Shown piece after piece: positions 1-13,500 of a DNA stretch of 64,000 nucleotides (position 1 is its first letter; every line of letters begins with the position of its first letter). The DNA is taken from positions 5,732,162 through 5,796,161 of the forward strand of contig CM074804.1 in NCBI GenBank assembly GCA_037447605.1, written 5' to 3'. The DNA is from Zygnema circumcarinatum (lineage: Eukaryota; Streptophyta; Zygnematophyceae; Zygnematales; Zygnemataceae). Made by a program: the position numbers and the translations under genes. The notes under the pieces were generated by a model. The model was not told the origin of the DNA. It saw nothing but the letters and a program-made list of their open reading frames with translations, and did not search any database.

Positions 1-35
1 ACACTGTAAATGACTGTGTACCCTGTGGCTTGCAG

Positions 36-2241
36 ACGACAGGTCAGCGAGTGATGACATTTCACGGCCATTCGGCCTATCTCCACTGCATTTCCGCTCG
101 GCCCTCACACCAGCAGGTGGGCTGCTGTGCGGCCCACGCCCTTCCATCTCGGGCATCTCAGCAAGTCTGAACTTTTTAGGGAAACTGATTAAAAATTGCC
201 AAGCAAGCCGTTTCGTCATCTGATGACAGGCTGATATTTCTCTGTGCATGGAGTGGCAGGTCGTAACAGGCTCAGAGGACGGAACTGCCCGAATATGGGG
301 TAACTTTGAGGGAGTTACAGATACTGAAATGTCGTTTGCTGGATAAAATTGCTGCAGTGTCTGTAAGAAGAGCTGGCTTGTAGTCGTAGAGCTAGGGGGT
401 TGATATCTATGTCTCTAGAGCTCTAATGTAAGTGTAGTTTAGGAGGAGCCCTCATGCCGAACAAATTGGGGTTGACACGTGTGAATGGGAACGTCTGTGC
501 TTATGCTGCGAGACCAGACTGCAGGACAGGGAAAGAGTGCGCGGTGTTTGATCCCTGGAGGGCAGCAGTGAAGAAGGGCACTCTAGGCGTAGGGTCGCCC
601 TGGGTGAGCTGTCTGGCATTGGACGCAAGCGAAAACTGGCTGGTGAGAATTGCAGCTCCTCCTCCCATGTCTTTGTAAGAGTTGAAAGTGGCAGGGATGG
701 GCGGCAGAGGGGACGACGAGGTGAACACATATGCTGCAAAAATGTGCAGCCCTGTGGTAGGGAAGTAGATCATGACAGTGGTTCTTCCTTTCTAATCACC
801 GGGACATACGCATCCCTTTCAGACATGTAATCAAGGGTCAACTTGCAATTCCTGTTTGTGTCATGTGCGGGTCTGCTGTCATCCCATTTGTCTGTCATTC
901 GACAGTATCTATGTGTTGCAGCTTGTACACAGTCTGATAGCCTACGCCTTGGCGGAGTCTGGGTGAAGGTGTGTGGGACCGGGGGCAACAGTCTGACCCT
1001 GTACAGCCTGCAGTCCTGCGCGGCCGCACTGCGCATCACCACATCGGCAGCCCCTCAGGCGCTGCTCATGCAGGGGGATGAGGTGAGGCTTCTTGCTTCT
1101 CGCTGTGGGTAGCTATTCCTGCGGCATTTGCCATGGGGAATATGTTCGTTAGCACACAAACGTTCGAGTTCAACTAATGAGCATGCATCTCCTCTATTTT
1201 CATCAATGCTGCAGATTGTGGCTGCTGGAGCTGAGCCCATCGTCTCGCACTGGTCCATGGGAGGGCGCTTGGTCTCGGAGACTGGCTGTGCCCCTGCCTC
1301 CGTTTACTCACTTGATACTGATCGATTAGGCGTATGTTTTTCAATTCTCCTGATCCTTTCCTCGTTTGCTTTCCCGGTTCATTTCCTCCTTAGTTCCCTG
1401 CTGCGATTCACGAGGAAGTCCAGCGTCCTTTATCCTATCATGTCCTGTTCATGTCCTGTTCATGTTGAGTACATGTACGTTCCTGGTAGTGTATTCTTGT
1501 CTTTATAGAATGTATGTTTCTTGTGATAATGATGGCCGTCAAACTTGGAAGTTATCAGAAAACCTAACTTGCCCTGTCTGCAAGTTATCTCAGTTCTTAT
1601 CTCCCAGGTGTCTACACCAACTTTGATCATATACATAGGTCGTCCGGAGGGGCATGCCATTCATTTAGGGCAATTTTCTGGTCTGATAACCTTGCATTGT
1701 GCCACTCGTTTGCTCCCCTTCGTTTACGGTTGATGTTCAATGCTACCGTTCCTCTTTCCCATTTGTATTTTTGGAGGCCTTCCTTTGACCATGCTTTTCG
1801 ATCTGTTTCTCCAGTATTCTTAGTATCCTCGAGCAATTGCTTCCCAATGGCTGTCAATGTCATCGTTTCCGTTATCATTTGTCCTTATTTATCTGGACTT
1901 ACTCGTCTAGTCTTTACCATAGCGATCTGTAAATGTCTCCAATTGTTCTTTTCTGATTTTTCGGGCCACTTGGGCATGTCTGCTTGAGTCGTCCGGACGA
2001 TAATATTTGCGCGACCTCTCTAGTTTCACACAAACAAGCATCTTCAAAAGAGGCAGCGAATCAATTGACTCCTGGCATCCGTTTATCTTTGGCTCCATAT
2101 GACGCGCACTTAGAAGAAGTGACTGACAAAGAATGTGCGACGTGTGTGGTGATGCAGTTGACAATGGTGGCTGGTTACGGAGGCCTTGTTGACGTCCATT
2201 CAGAATTTGGAAGTCATCTCTGCACATTTAGGTGTTCCTAA
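36..2241 (+). CDS. THO6: THO complex subunit 6 / DWA1-like WD40 protein (5' end missing)
   Basis: WD40 protein of the THO/TREX mRNA-export complex; the plant homologue DWA1 also acts as a DDB1-CUL4 substrate receptor (family knowledge). Exons joined in phase: 36-116, 260-299, 518-642, 969-1082, 1215-1331, 2158-2241, giving 186 visible residues to a TAA stop. The first exon contains FHGHSAYLHCISARPS and joins to VVTGSEDGTARIWD, a textbook WD repeat split over two introns. Later come ENWLVCGTGGNSLTLYSL and IVAAGAEPIVSHW, and the C terminus is VAGYGGLVDVHSEFGSHL, which I recognise as the THO6 ending. The last intron (1332-2157) is long. The N-terminal blades lie left of the window. Confidence in family is high; the function is by homology only. 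Confidence 0.85.
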
Positions 2242-4538
2242 TGTCAAGCTTACAGAGGGCGTGCGTCGAGGAGCTAAAGAGCACATCACGCCCCACTAGA
2301 CTGATGCATGTTGTTCTTCCTACTCAGTAATACTGGTGTTCATTCTTCAGCCATCGCAGAGGAGTGGGTGTCTCTGTCTGTCTACTGGTTTATGATGGTC
2401 TGTTGAGGGCTTTCTGGATGATGAAGTGAATTGATTATTGACCCCCCGGTGTATTGGGGCGCTTTAGGGTTAGAATTAGGGTAAAGAGTTCAACATTGAG
2501 CTTGTGGTTGGATACCTCCTCTTTAAAGGAAAGCGAGGTGTGAGGATGGAAACATGCGGGTCGAGAGTCTTGGAGTCGTGTGGGGTTTTCCTGCCTTTGG
2601 AATGTTTCTCCAATTGGCCGAACTCGTTCACGCGCTTTCCAAAATTCAGGCGCTCCTGAAAAAGCAGAATTCACGGAATTCCCCGGAATTCACGGAAGCT
2701 GAAATCTGACAAACTATTTACAAATTACGGCGTTGTTTCCTGAAAACAGAGATGGTGTTCACGTTTGAATTTTCACGAGCATCTGGATAAGGCCTCTCGT
2801 GAATCCAGAATGGACGCTTGAGTGGGAGGAGTGACAGCTTTGAAGGAGACTGGGTGGCAAGGAGCTCAGAGCCTGTAGAAGGGGCTGGCAGTCGACGCAC
2901 ATATTCGAACTAGGTATCATGATTCGTTTTGAACGAGTTCAGCGCTTTGGGCCCTTCTCCATTTCCTTGGAAGTTTTATTCTGCAACTAAACTTGGGGCA
3001 TATGAGCCCTTGACCTTCTCGTTTGTTCTTAGGACTTAGTTTGTCAATTGATGTAACAGCTCCATTACGAAGTATTACAGAAGATTGCCTTGATGTTGCA
3101 ACCTATCTTATCGTGTTATCTTATTTTATCTTTTCGCCCGTATTGCCTATTTTTTCCTGGTAGATGTATTGTAGTTAATGGAGGGATGTCAAAGAACGTT
3201 TTCCGAGGAGGAAAATCGATGTTTAGTGTTTCAAGAACCTCTGCCCTTTGCGACAAGGCACTTTCCTCGTTTATTTTATCTCCCTAACTTCATAGGTGTA
3301 TTACAATCTCCATATATAGCTCCGACATTGATAACCTTCAACGACATGCCTCCACTTTATCGGGTATATGGAACCTCATTATGGACTGAACGCTCCAATC
3401 GGTTCCTGTGCTAACTCTGCTGTTGTCAATTCGGGTTGAATCCCTTCCTGTCCGCCAAGTATGGCACTCACAACCGGTCGGGTCTACGTGTGATTGTAGT
3501 GCCCATGCCATGGCGCGTTGTAAATTTGTTTTTAAAAGGTCGATTGACAGTTTGTAACTTCGTAAATTTCGAACATTGGAAAGGTGAAGGTGAGGAATCG
3601 TTCCGTACAGTTGTGCCGGGGCCTGGAAGTCCTAGTACCGTACAGACGGGCAAGGCAGGGAGGTCAGGCGCAGGGCCTACTCGTAAAACCGAACAGGTTG
3701 AGAAATTGAGAAACGACTTTCTTTAATTTCTCAATTCTCAATATTTTTGAATAGAGTTGAACTTTGAATACTCGAGGTCGAAACTTTTTCGATGTAGGAA
3801 AGCGAAAAGGTTTTAGGAAAAAAGTTCAAATACTCGATAAGTTCGGTCGCACGAGTGGATTCCAACTTTTGCCACGTTGGTATTGTGCGATTCGAGGGAT
3901 CCGGTTAGCCCGGGCCCCATTTTTGCCGTACGACTCTTCCCGCGCGCCGATCAGCAATTTCTGTACAAACCTCCGGGTCCACGCGCTTTAACGATCCGCT
4001 AAAATCTCATTGTTGATCAATGGACCCAAGGAAAACTCAAATTGAACACAAACGATAATTAATTGTTCAACGTTCAATTGGTTCTCCATAAAATTTGATG
4101 TTGAGACTTTGAGAAACAAATTAGGAATTCATTTCTCATTTTTCAAAATGAATCGTGTTCACAAATATAGGGTTTTTTTGAGAAACTCGTTCTGCATTTT
4201 TTTTTTTGAGATGCAAAAATCTTTAATTTTTTTTTCTCAATATTGTTCGGTTTTACTGGAGGGGCCGGGCAGGGCCAGGGCCGGGCCAGGGCCGAGGGGC
4301 TTGTGGCCGTTGCAGGCGGGCGGCCCTGTACCGTACACTGTACGGCTCGGCTCGGCTCGGGTCGTGCTTTCAAAATTTGAAATTTGCAGGCCGGCCGTTG
4401 CGCCCTTTCAAGATCCAGCCAAGCCCGAGCGCGCGCAAGGCAAGGCAAGGCTCCCCCCCCCCGCAGTGCCTGCACGCGCCTCCGCCGCGCCGCTCCTCCT
4501 CCTCCTCCTGCGGACCTTACGGATTGCAGAGAGGAGAG
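2242..4538. other. Intergenic region between THO6 and TOP2
   Basis: No gene is supported here. Short open frames lack splice logic or recognisable motifs. The right part (about 3600-4520) holds CCGTAC/GTACGG palindromic motifs (for example near 3606, 3640 and 4332), T-rich runs and a GC-rich block just before the TOP2 start, so it probably contains the TOP2 promoter and 5' UTR. This is inference from position and composition. Confidence 0.5.
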
Positions 4539-7500
4539 ATGGATGTGCTGAGAGCAGAACAAGAGAATATCGGGATTGCAAGAAAGGTATTGACAGCATT
4601 ATGTTCGAATGGCTATCTGTCTTTGGATGGGCTTCTCCTTTAGTGGTGCAGGAGAAGAAACACTCCGTCTGTGTGAGCACAAGAGTTTTTTTCGCTACTA
4701 TAGTCAGGGAACTTCCATATGCGTGGGATTTTATTTCTGCGTGCCTTCAAAGCTTGCATACTCTACTTGCCAAAATAGGGAAACACTTTCGGAAAAAAAA
4801 AAAATCTTTACTGAGGGTTTTTCAGATCATTGTGCAGCTAGTGCTGTCCAGTTTCACATGATATGTGAGGTCGCGATGATACCAAAGGAAAATTATGTGG
4901 TATTTTGGAAGTCTGACGTTGAAAGGAGTTGCTAATGCCTTGTATTGAAGACCTGTGTTTTTCAGGGCGGACTTCCTAAAGCTCCTAATGCAGGCAAACC
5001 GGGAAAATTACCTACCGCGCCCCTTCAGGGCAGCTCTGTCCAGAATTCCAATTCGAATGGAAGGACGATTGAACAGATGTACCAGAAGAAATCACAGCTG
5101 GAGCATGTGCTTCTCCGACCAGACACTTACATAGGAAGCATCGAGAAGGACACAAGGTCCCTTTGGGTATATGAAGAGGGGAAAATGGTGAACCGGGAAG
5201 TCACCTTCGTTCCTGGGCTGTACAAGATATTTGACGAGATTCTCGTAAACGCTGCTGATAACAAGCAGCGGGATTCAACCATGGATTGTGTGAAAGTCGA
5301 CATAAATGTGGAAGCTAATTTCATTAAAGTGAGTCAATATAAACTGATTTTTAACCCTGTTCATTAGTGTTTATTGTGTGCACGAATAAATTGCTTAAAC
5401 ATCCGTGTTTCTTCCATACACTAAGTAAGTAGGTAATCTCTGAACCTTATGTGGCTATCTGTGGCAGGTTTGGAACAATGGAAAGGGTGTCCCTATTGAA
5501 ATACATGCCGAAGAAGGGGTCTACGTTCCAGAAATGATATTTGGCCATTTGTTGACCAGCAGCAATTACGATGACAGTGAGCAGAAAACAACAGGTGGAC
5601 GCAACGGCTTTGGTGCTAAACTTGCAAACATCTTCTCCACAGAGTTTGTTATTGAGACGGCCGATGGAGATCGACAGAAGAAATACAAGCAGGTTGGAAC
5701 TGTGGTGACCTACTGCATGGCTGGCTGCCTCCGTTCGTGTCAACATCTCAAGAATTTCTCTATACTGTGCTGTATGCAGTAGATGTTACTGTGAAGTTTG
5801 CTTCAATCCAGCTTCTTGCTAATGATCATTATCTATGTTTGCTATCCCTGATAAGGATTGAAGGCATATGATTATTGCAGGTTTTCACTGACAATATGAG
5901 CAAAAAGACAGCTCCTGAAATCACCAAATGCAAAGCCAGCGAGAACTGGACCTGTGTGACTTTCAAGCCTGATTTGGTGAAGTTTCACATGGATCATCTT
6001 GAGGACGACGTGGTGGCATTGATGAGCAAGCGTGTCCTAGACATTGCCGGTTGCCTTGGAAAAGGAGTCAAAGTTGAGTTAAATGGTGTTCGCCTTCCAA
6101 TAAAGTCATTCAGTGACTACGTTGGACTATATCTGACGTCAGCTACTAGTCCTGAAAGGGAGGAGCCGCTTCCAAGGTGAGACTGTTCAAAGAGTGTCCT
6201 TAATGTGTTACACTTGCCCAGCTTTTCAGACTTCCGATGTCCTGTTTTCCTGCAAGCTCTCTGGAGCTAACAGATTCGCATAAAATCACGACATCTGGCA
6301 TCAAAGTTTTGGTTCACTAGCTAAGTGTATTCGCAAATTTTCGAGGGTGGCAGAATCTATGAAAAGGTGAACGACAGGTGGGAGGTTTGCGTCAGCCTTA
6401 CTGATGGGCAATTCCAGCAGGTATGGATGCTATGCTTTCTTGAGAAGTGTCCCAAAACTCACTAGTTTCTAAGGCAAAAACGGAGGGGAAAATTTTCTGA
6501 GTAAATTTCAATGATATGACTTTCGCAGCATTGCAATCCACCGGATTTGCTAATGGCGACCAATAACGCTTCTTGTTAGCCTAATTTAGCTTTTTGAGTA
6601 TCTTGATGATGTTTGCAGGTCAGCTTTGTCAACAGCATTGCCACAACACGAGGTGGCACTCATGTTCAGCTTGTGGCTGACCAAGTAACCAACTACTTGT
6701 TGGAGAAAATAAGGAAGAAGGCTGGCAAGGCATCTGCAAGCGCAATAAAGCCAGCCCAGGTCAAGAACCACCTCTGGGTGTTTGTTAACGCCCTGGTAGT
6801 TAACCCTGCTTTCGACTCACAGACGAAAGAGTGGCTCAATACTCGTTCGATTGATTTTGGATCTACATGCAAGTTGTCAGAAGAGTTTATGAAGAAAGGT
6901 GAGTTACAAATGTGCGCTTGTCTGAACAAGCAGAAATCAATTGCAGAGAATCTGGACTTAGCTATCAGAGTGTATTATCTGTTTAATCAGAGGGGATGTT
7001 TAAAAAAAAAAAAAAAAAAAAAAAAAAGTGCTGCTTAGGTATTGGCAAGTCAAGCTTATCTAACTCAATACTTTGTTGTGCAGTTTTAAAGTCCGGCATC
7101 GTTGAAAGTGTATTGACTTGGGCCACGTTCAAGCAAAACAAAGACCTGAAGAAGACAGATGGAAGCAAGCGACAACGGTTGATGGGAATTCCCAAACTTG
7201 ATGATGCAAATGAAGCAGGAGGCCGTAATTCCCAACACTGCACACTTATCCTTACAGAAGGAGATTCGGCAAAAGCCCTCGCGGTACGCGAACTCTTTTC
7301 ACAAGCTTTATTTCTTCTATTCTTGGCTTTCGATGAGGAAAGCTGAATTTAAAGGTGGCATGTTTGATGCTAAGGTTAGATAGATATTATGCCGTTGATT
7401 TCTTTCGTTTTGTGATCTATCACGCGGCCATGCATGCACTCTCTGCCTGATGAATTCCTAGTGACAGAGGTCAACGTTGTGAACATTGACTAACACACTA

Positions 7501-10500
7501 CCTAACGCACAAATAACTAACACACAAGAATGAGCCTACACAGCACTAATAACAAATACATAGCGAGTTAGCGAACAAAGTCTGCCTCGTCTGAATGGAA
7601 AATGTTCTGCAGGTGAGCGGCCTGAGTGTTGTTGGCCGGGATCGATATGGCGTCTTCCCTTTGCGTGGAAAGCTGCTTAACGTTCGTGACGCTTCGCACA
7701 AGCAGATCCTTGAGAATGCAGAAATCAGCAGCATCAAGCAAATCTTGGGTTTGCAGCACGACAAGGATTATGACAGCATTAAGTCTCTACGTTATGGTCA
7801 TCTGATGATTATGACTGATCAGGTAAGAACTGCAGCATTGACTTGTCGGCTTTGAAACTCATATCATATCGTCCTATGAAGTTATACTGGAAAGCTGAAT
7901 CTCATGCGCTGTTTTTGTGCAGGATCATGACGGGTCCCACATTAAAGGACTGCTTATAAATTTCATTCACAGATTTTGGCCATCACTGCTGAGGTTCCCA
8001 AGTTTTATGTTGGAGTTTGTTACTCCTATTGTCAAGGTAATGTGCCAAGTTCACAATGGCAGCTCCATAAAGTCCCGGTTACGAGGACGAAGACATGTTG
8101 TGGTTTGCTCTCATTCCCCTTCGCAAGAACCAGGTTATTTAGGATTCCTTCTTTTCCTTTCAGAGATGCTCTTAACCATAATGAGATGCGTTCTGACTGC
8201 AGGCCACTGGTCCTCGAGGCAAGACCTTGTCATTTTACACGATGCCAGAATACGAGTCATGGAAGGATTCTCTGGGAGGTAACGTGAAGGGTTGGAGCAT
8301 CAAATACTATAAGGTCTGCTCACACTATTCATGTCACTTCTCGCTTTGGTTATTTTAAGATAAGGATGCTATTCTTCTAATTTTTCACAAGAATTGACTT
8401 TCGTAATAGAGAGAGCCCATGTTTTGTAGACTAAGGCCTCCTCAATGCCAGCATTTTCCTGTCTCTACAATTTATCAGCAAATCCGTCCTGCCCTTTGCG
8501 TAACAGGGTCTTGGAACAAGCACAACAAAAGAGGCGAAGGAATATTTTGCGGCGTTGGACAAGCATAGAAAAGATTTTGTGTGGTCCGGCGATAATGATG
8601 GAGAAAGCATTGATCTTGCATTCAGCAAGAAAAAGATTGATGGACGAAAACAGTGGTTGCGAAACTTTGAGGTGATATACTACTATGCTCCTGCTTGCAT
8701 ATTTCACCTAGCTAAAGATCATATCTTAACAAAACTCTCGATTGGGAAAAACAAGCGAGGGTGCTTGCTTGCGAAATATACCTTTTCTTCCAGGATCACA
8801 TTGTCGATACAATATTCGTCATTTCCTTTTGCTACTGAATCTAGTGAACATCTGCATTGAATGCCCTTTTCCTTGGGATATCTGACGGGAAATGGTGATG
8901 GGAGGATTGCAGCCTGGCACATATCTGGATCAGAGCGTTTCCACTATCAATTACACAGATTTTGTGAACAAGGAGCTTATTCTTTTCTCTCTGGCGGATA
9001 ATATGCGCTCCATTCCCTCAGTTGTCGATGGCTTCAAGCCCGGTCAGCGAAAGATTCTCTTCAGTTGCTTTAAACGAAAATTGAAGTCTGACGTGAAGGT
9101 GAGCCTGATATGCTCTGTGAATTGATTTGTTTCCCCCAACTCAATTGAGCAGCTTCAATGTAAGCATATTCTCATAGTTTACTTTTTTAGGCTCCTCCCA
9201 ACTCTGATACTCTGTAGAACAAATACAACAGCCATGCACTTCCCGTGTGCTTCATTTCCTCTTTATGCTGGCAGTTTTATTAAGAATGTGTGACAGGAGC
9301 TACTGAGTCCACATGCTTTAGTGAAATGCAGAGGACTCGTTAGATGTTGTCCTTAAGAATTCGATTCAGCTTCGTCGTTTCAAATGGCATGTTGAATCCT
9401 GAAAAGAAATATAGTTGCATCAGAGCTCTAAGTAGCCTGTAGTTGCCAATATGAGTCCTCCTTTGAGAACAAAGGAAAGACGGATGTGATTTCTGCATAA
9501 GAAAGAGCAATATTAGATTAAGACCTACACTTCACTTTACTTCTTGCCGAACCTCCTGCGAAGCTAATTGTAAATACAGACAGGTATGCTGAAATAAGTT
9601 CATTCATCAAGCTGCATCAGGAATTTGGAATTTGCAAGTTCTTCATCCTATGATATTGAAAAACGCCTTATTTTTTTTTCCTTTTAATTGTTGCAGGTGG
9701 CCCAGCTAGCGGGATATGTCTCAGAGCATTCTGCATACCATCATGGAGAGGCCTCCCTTATGGGCACAATTATTGGCTTAGCGCAAGACTTTGTTGGAAG
9801 CAACAATGTCAATGTCCTCGTGCCAAGTGGTCAATTTGGCACACGCCTTCAGGTCTGTACTAAGATTCTGAGATTCTGAGTCCAAACGCTTAATGCAATT
9901 GTATTCTCGGCCGGGAATTACCTAAGGAAGGGAGAGCAAACTCGGATGGGTCACAAAGCTATCTCTTATTCTATGTTTCCTCCCTGTTTGGGTCCCCGAC
10001 TTCAACCTGACTTTGCAGTTGCTCCTGTCTGTTATTTCTGCAGGGCGGAAAAGATGCTGCAAGCCCCCGTTATATATTCACTCGTCTCTCGCCTTTGACA
10101 AGAATGATATTTCCTGAGGCTGATGATTGCTTGCTCGACTATCAGAATGAGGATGGACTACTCATTGAACCGACATGGTATCTCTCTTTTGAGGACTTGC
10201 CAAAACTTTTTTTGATTTGTTCTGTACAATGCCAAGTGCTGAAACAGTTGTCCATGCATGCTTATGCCTACACGGAACCCCTTGTAAATCAAAAGTACAA
10301 TGCACCCAACTGTTTCGCAAAGTACAAAAACTTTTCAATTGAGCATACATAGCATAATATACTCTTTGTAGGTTATGAATTTTCTGTCTACTGAAATCAA
10401 AAGCAAAGCGTAAATGATGTTCAGCACTCAGGCTATTTCTTCACGTGATTTCCATGCAGGTATTTGCCAATCCTGCCGATGGTGCTTGTGAACGGAAGTG

Positions 10501-13500
10501 AAGGTATTGGAACGGGATGGTCCACAAATGTACCAAATTATAACCCTCGTGATATTGTGGACAATTTAAAGCATCTTATCGCCGGTGAAAGTATGCAGCC
10601 TATGATGCCCTGGTATCGAGGCTTCAAGGTGAGGCTTTCTGCTGGAAACATGCAATCTTTTAGGCTGCCATTCAGGGCGATCGCTTATATGTCCGGGATG
10701 ACTGTGCTGAAAAGTTGGCTATTCATCGTCACCATCGCAGCATTTTGAAATGAGGGCTCCAGCGTGAGGGCTCCGAGTCGTTCACATCGCATCGTGACAT
10801 AAATATGGCTTGCTTGCAGGGGTCAATCGAGCATTCTTCAACCAAAGAATCTGGCCAGACGTACACAATAAAGGGTACCATTGAACAAACAGGACCAACT
10901 GTTCTGGAAATAACTGAGCTGCCCATTCGAAAGTGGACTCAAGACTATAAGGAGTTCCTTGAAAGCATGATGACGCCATCGGACAAGAATAAGGAACCCT
11001 TCATTCGAGTGAGTGAAAGGATGTGTTCCGTGAATAGGAAGAATATTCTTCATTGTCGTAGGAGAGTGCTGAAGCAGCAAATCTGGCATTATTGTGCAGG
11101 AACTTGTGGCAGCTGTAGTTTTCTGTTTTCTGAACCAGAAGTTCGTGTGCAGGACTTCAAGGAGTACCACACTGACGCATCGGTGCATTTTGAACTCCAC
11201 TTATCGGAAGAGAACATGGCAATGGCCTTAGCGGAAGGTCTCATGAAGAAATTCAAGCTGACTACGACCATGAGCACAAGCAACATGCACCTCTTTGACC
11301 AATCAGGTCGGATAACGAGATATGACAGTCCCGAGCAAAGTATCCGCTCAACGTACATGTTCTGATGGCATTGCATCGCATTAAATGTTGAGCATTTCAT
11401 TCTCTTTTCTTTTGCTGTAATTGAATGCACTTGCTTGTCGTTGTTACCCTCATGGCCTGTAAGTCTTCTTGACTTGAAGCAGTCATCGAATCGTTTTATG
11501 GCCTGCGCCTCGTATACTACGAAAAGCGGAAGGTGAGGCTCGAAAACTCTTGTATCTTTGGCGTGGATGATGCATGAAGCATTGTTATCGCTTTTTCTTC
11601 TTTTAAACTGTTCTAACTTATAGTGGCCTATCTACTTTACCAGGCGGCACAATTGGATTCCCTTCACTATGAACTTACGAAGCTTGACAATCGTGTGCGG
11701 TTCATCTTGGCCGTTGTTCGTGGTGAAATCATTGTCAGCAATCGCAAGAAGGCGGAACTCCTTGCTGAGCTGAAGGTCAGCAATACCCTTCTGCTGCGTG
11801 CATCTTGATTCCGGAAGCAAGCAACTTTTCTGATTCCCTCTGAAGGCAAACTTTAGTTCCTCCTACGGCAACTGAAACTGAATTCTGGCTTTTACAGGAA
11901 AAGAAGTTCAATCCGATGCCGGTTGGGACTGCGAAGAAGAACACCAATGACCCACCTGTTGCTGGCGCTTCAGACGAAAATGATCAGGACGAGGACGATG
12001 CTGATGACCTTCCAACAGACAAGGGGATGTCCAAAGGGGCTTACGATTACCTCTTGGGTATGCCTATCTGGAGCCTCACTCTGGAGAAAGTTCAAGAGCT
12101 TTGCCGAGAGAGAGATAACAAGGAAGCAGAGCTTCAGGCTCTATTGAAGACGGAGCCGAAAATGATCTGGAAGGGAGACTTGGACAAGTTCCTTCTAGCC
12201 CTCGAGGTAAGGACAACAATACTAATGATAACAGGTCTTGTGAATTACCATCTTTGTGACAAGGAGATTGTTAGATGAAGTCATCAGGCATTTTGTAAGG
12301 GAGGTCTCGCCATGTGCAGGAACCACTCCTCCAGTTATTATACAGGACAATATAAATGGTGAAACGGAATCTGAACATTCTCGCAGCTTAGTCGAGAGGC
12401 AGACATGCTTGGAGTAATGCATGATCACGAAGGCTGATTGGAGCTGGAACTAGCAATGCTTGATTGTGACGTTTACACTGCAAGAAAAAATCTTGAAACT
12501 TAGTGCAATAATCGACCAATGACGTACTAGTTGAGACGTATTGGAAACGGAAACGAAGACATTTTTTTATTTCGATTCCTCGTGCGTTATAGAGGATGTC
12601 CTGCAAATATGATAGTGACCTGAAACGACCCAGTACCAAGCTTATGGAGTTTTGGTATGTCAGTAAGTTAGGCTCATCATTAGAGGCGGAATTATCCTCT
12701 AGTCAAGGATTGGAACAGCTTCAGTACAGTCAAGCGGAAAGTTTCAGTAGTCGTATGTTTATCCGTGTTGTATATTGGTGTATTCGTATATTTGTTCATT
12801 GGCTGCGGTGACGACTCCTCAAGCCAGAATGCTGATGCTTGCCTGATGGCCTTCACCTACAGAATCCTCACAAGCTATATCAATCATGTGGAGCTTGTCA
12901 ACTCTCAGAAATGCCTTTCTCCTCTCCAATGAGTCTTGGATGAGCGTAATGGCCACCTATCTGCTTATAGGATGTGCAAGTTCCTGCTAACAGACTAGTG
13001 CTGATTTTTTTTGGCCATTCAGGCTTCTGAACAGGAAGCTGATGAAGAGCGGAAAAATGAGCCTAAGCAGCAGAGACAGGCCAAGCTGCCCAATAAGGGG
13101 AAAAGCAAGGCCTTGGACGATGAAGATGAGGATTTTACTTTTGGAAAAAGTAAGGCTTCAACAACCTTGTGCACATTGACTATTTGCACTGCTTGTAAAG
13201 TAAGGAATGAATTTATGGCAAATTTCCGTTGGTGATGTTTTGGCCTTTTCGATTCCAGGGAAGAAAGAGACTGCTCCTTCCACGACGAACCCTGATGCAG
13301 CGTCCAAGAAGTCTGCAGGGGCTCCCAGCGAAGCTACAAAGAAAGTAAGTTGCAAGAAGGAGGAGAGAGTAGGTGGGACATACTCTTGTACATTCAAAAA
13401 ACGCATGCCCTTCGTGGCTTCCTTAGGATGCAAAAAGCTCATGGAATTATCTGTTGGTCTCACGACTTGTTGGCGCAGAAAGGGAGGCCTGCAAAGAACA

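Noticed and set aside
4109-4861. 250-residue plus-strand frame before TOP2
   Set aside because: It crosses T-rich and GC-rich low-complexity sequence and runs through the first TOP2 exon and intron in another frame.
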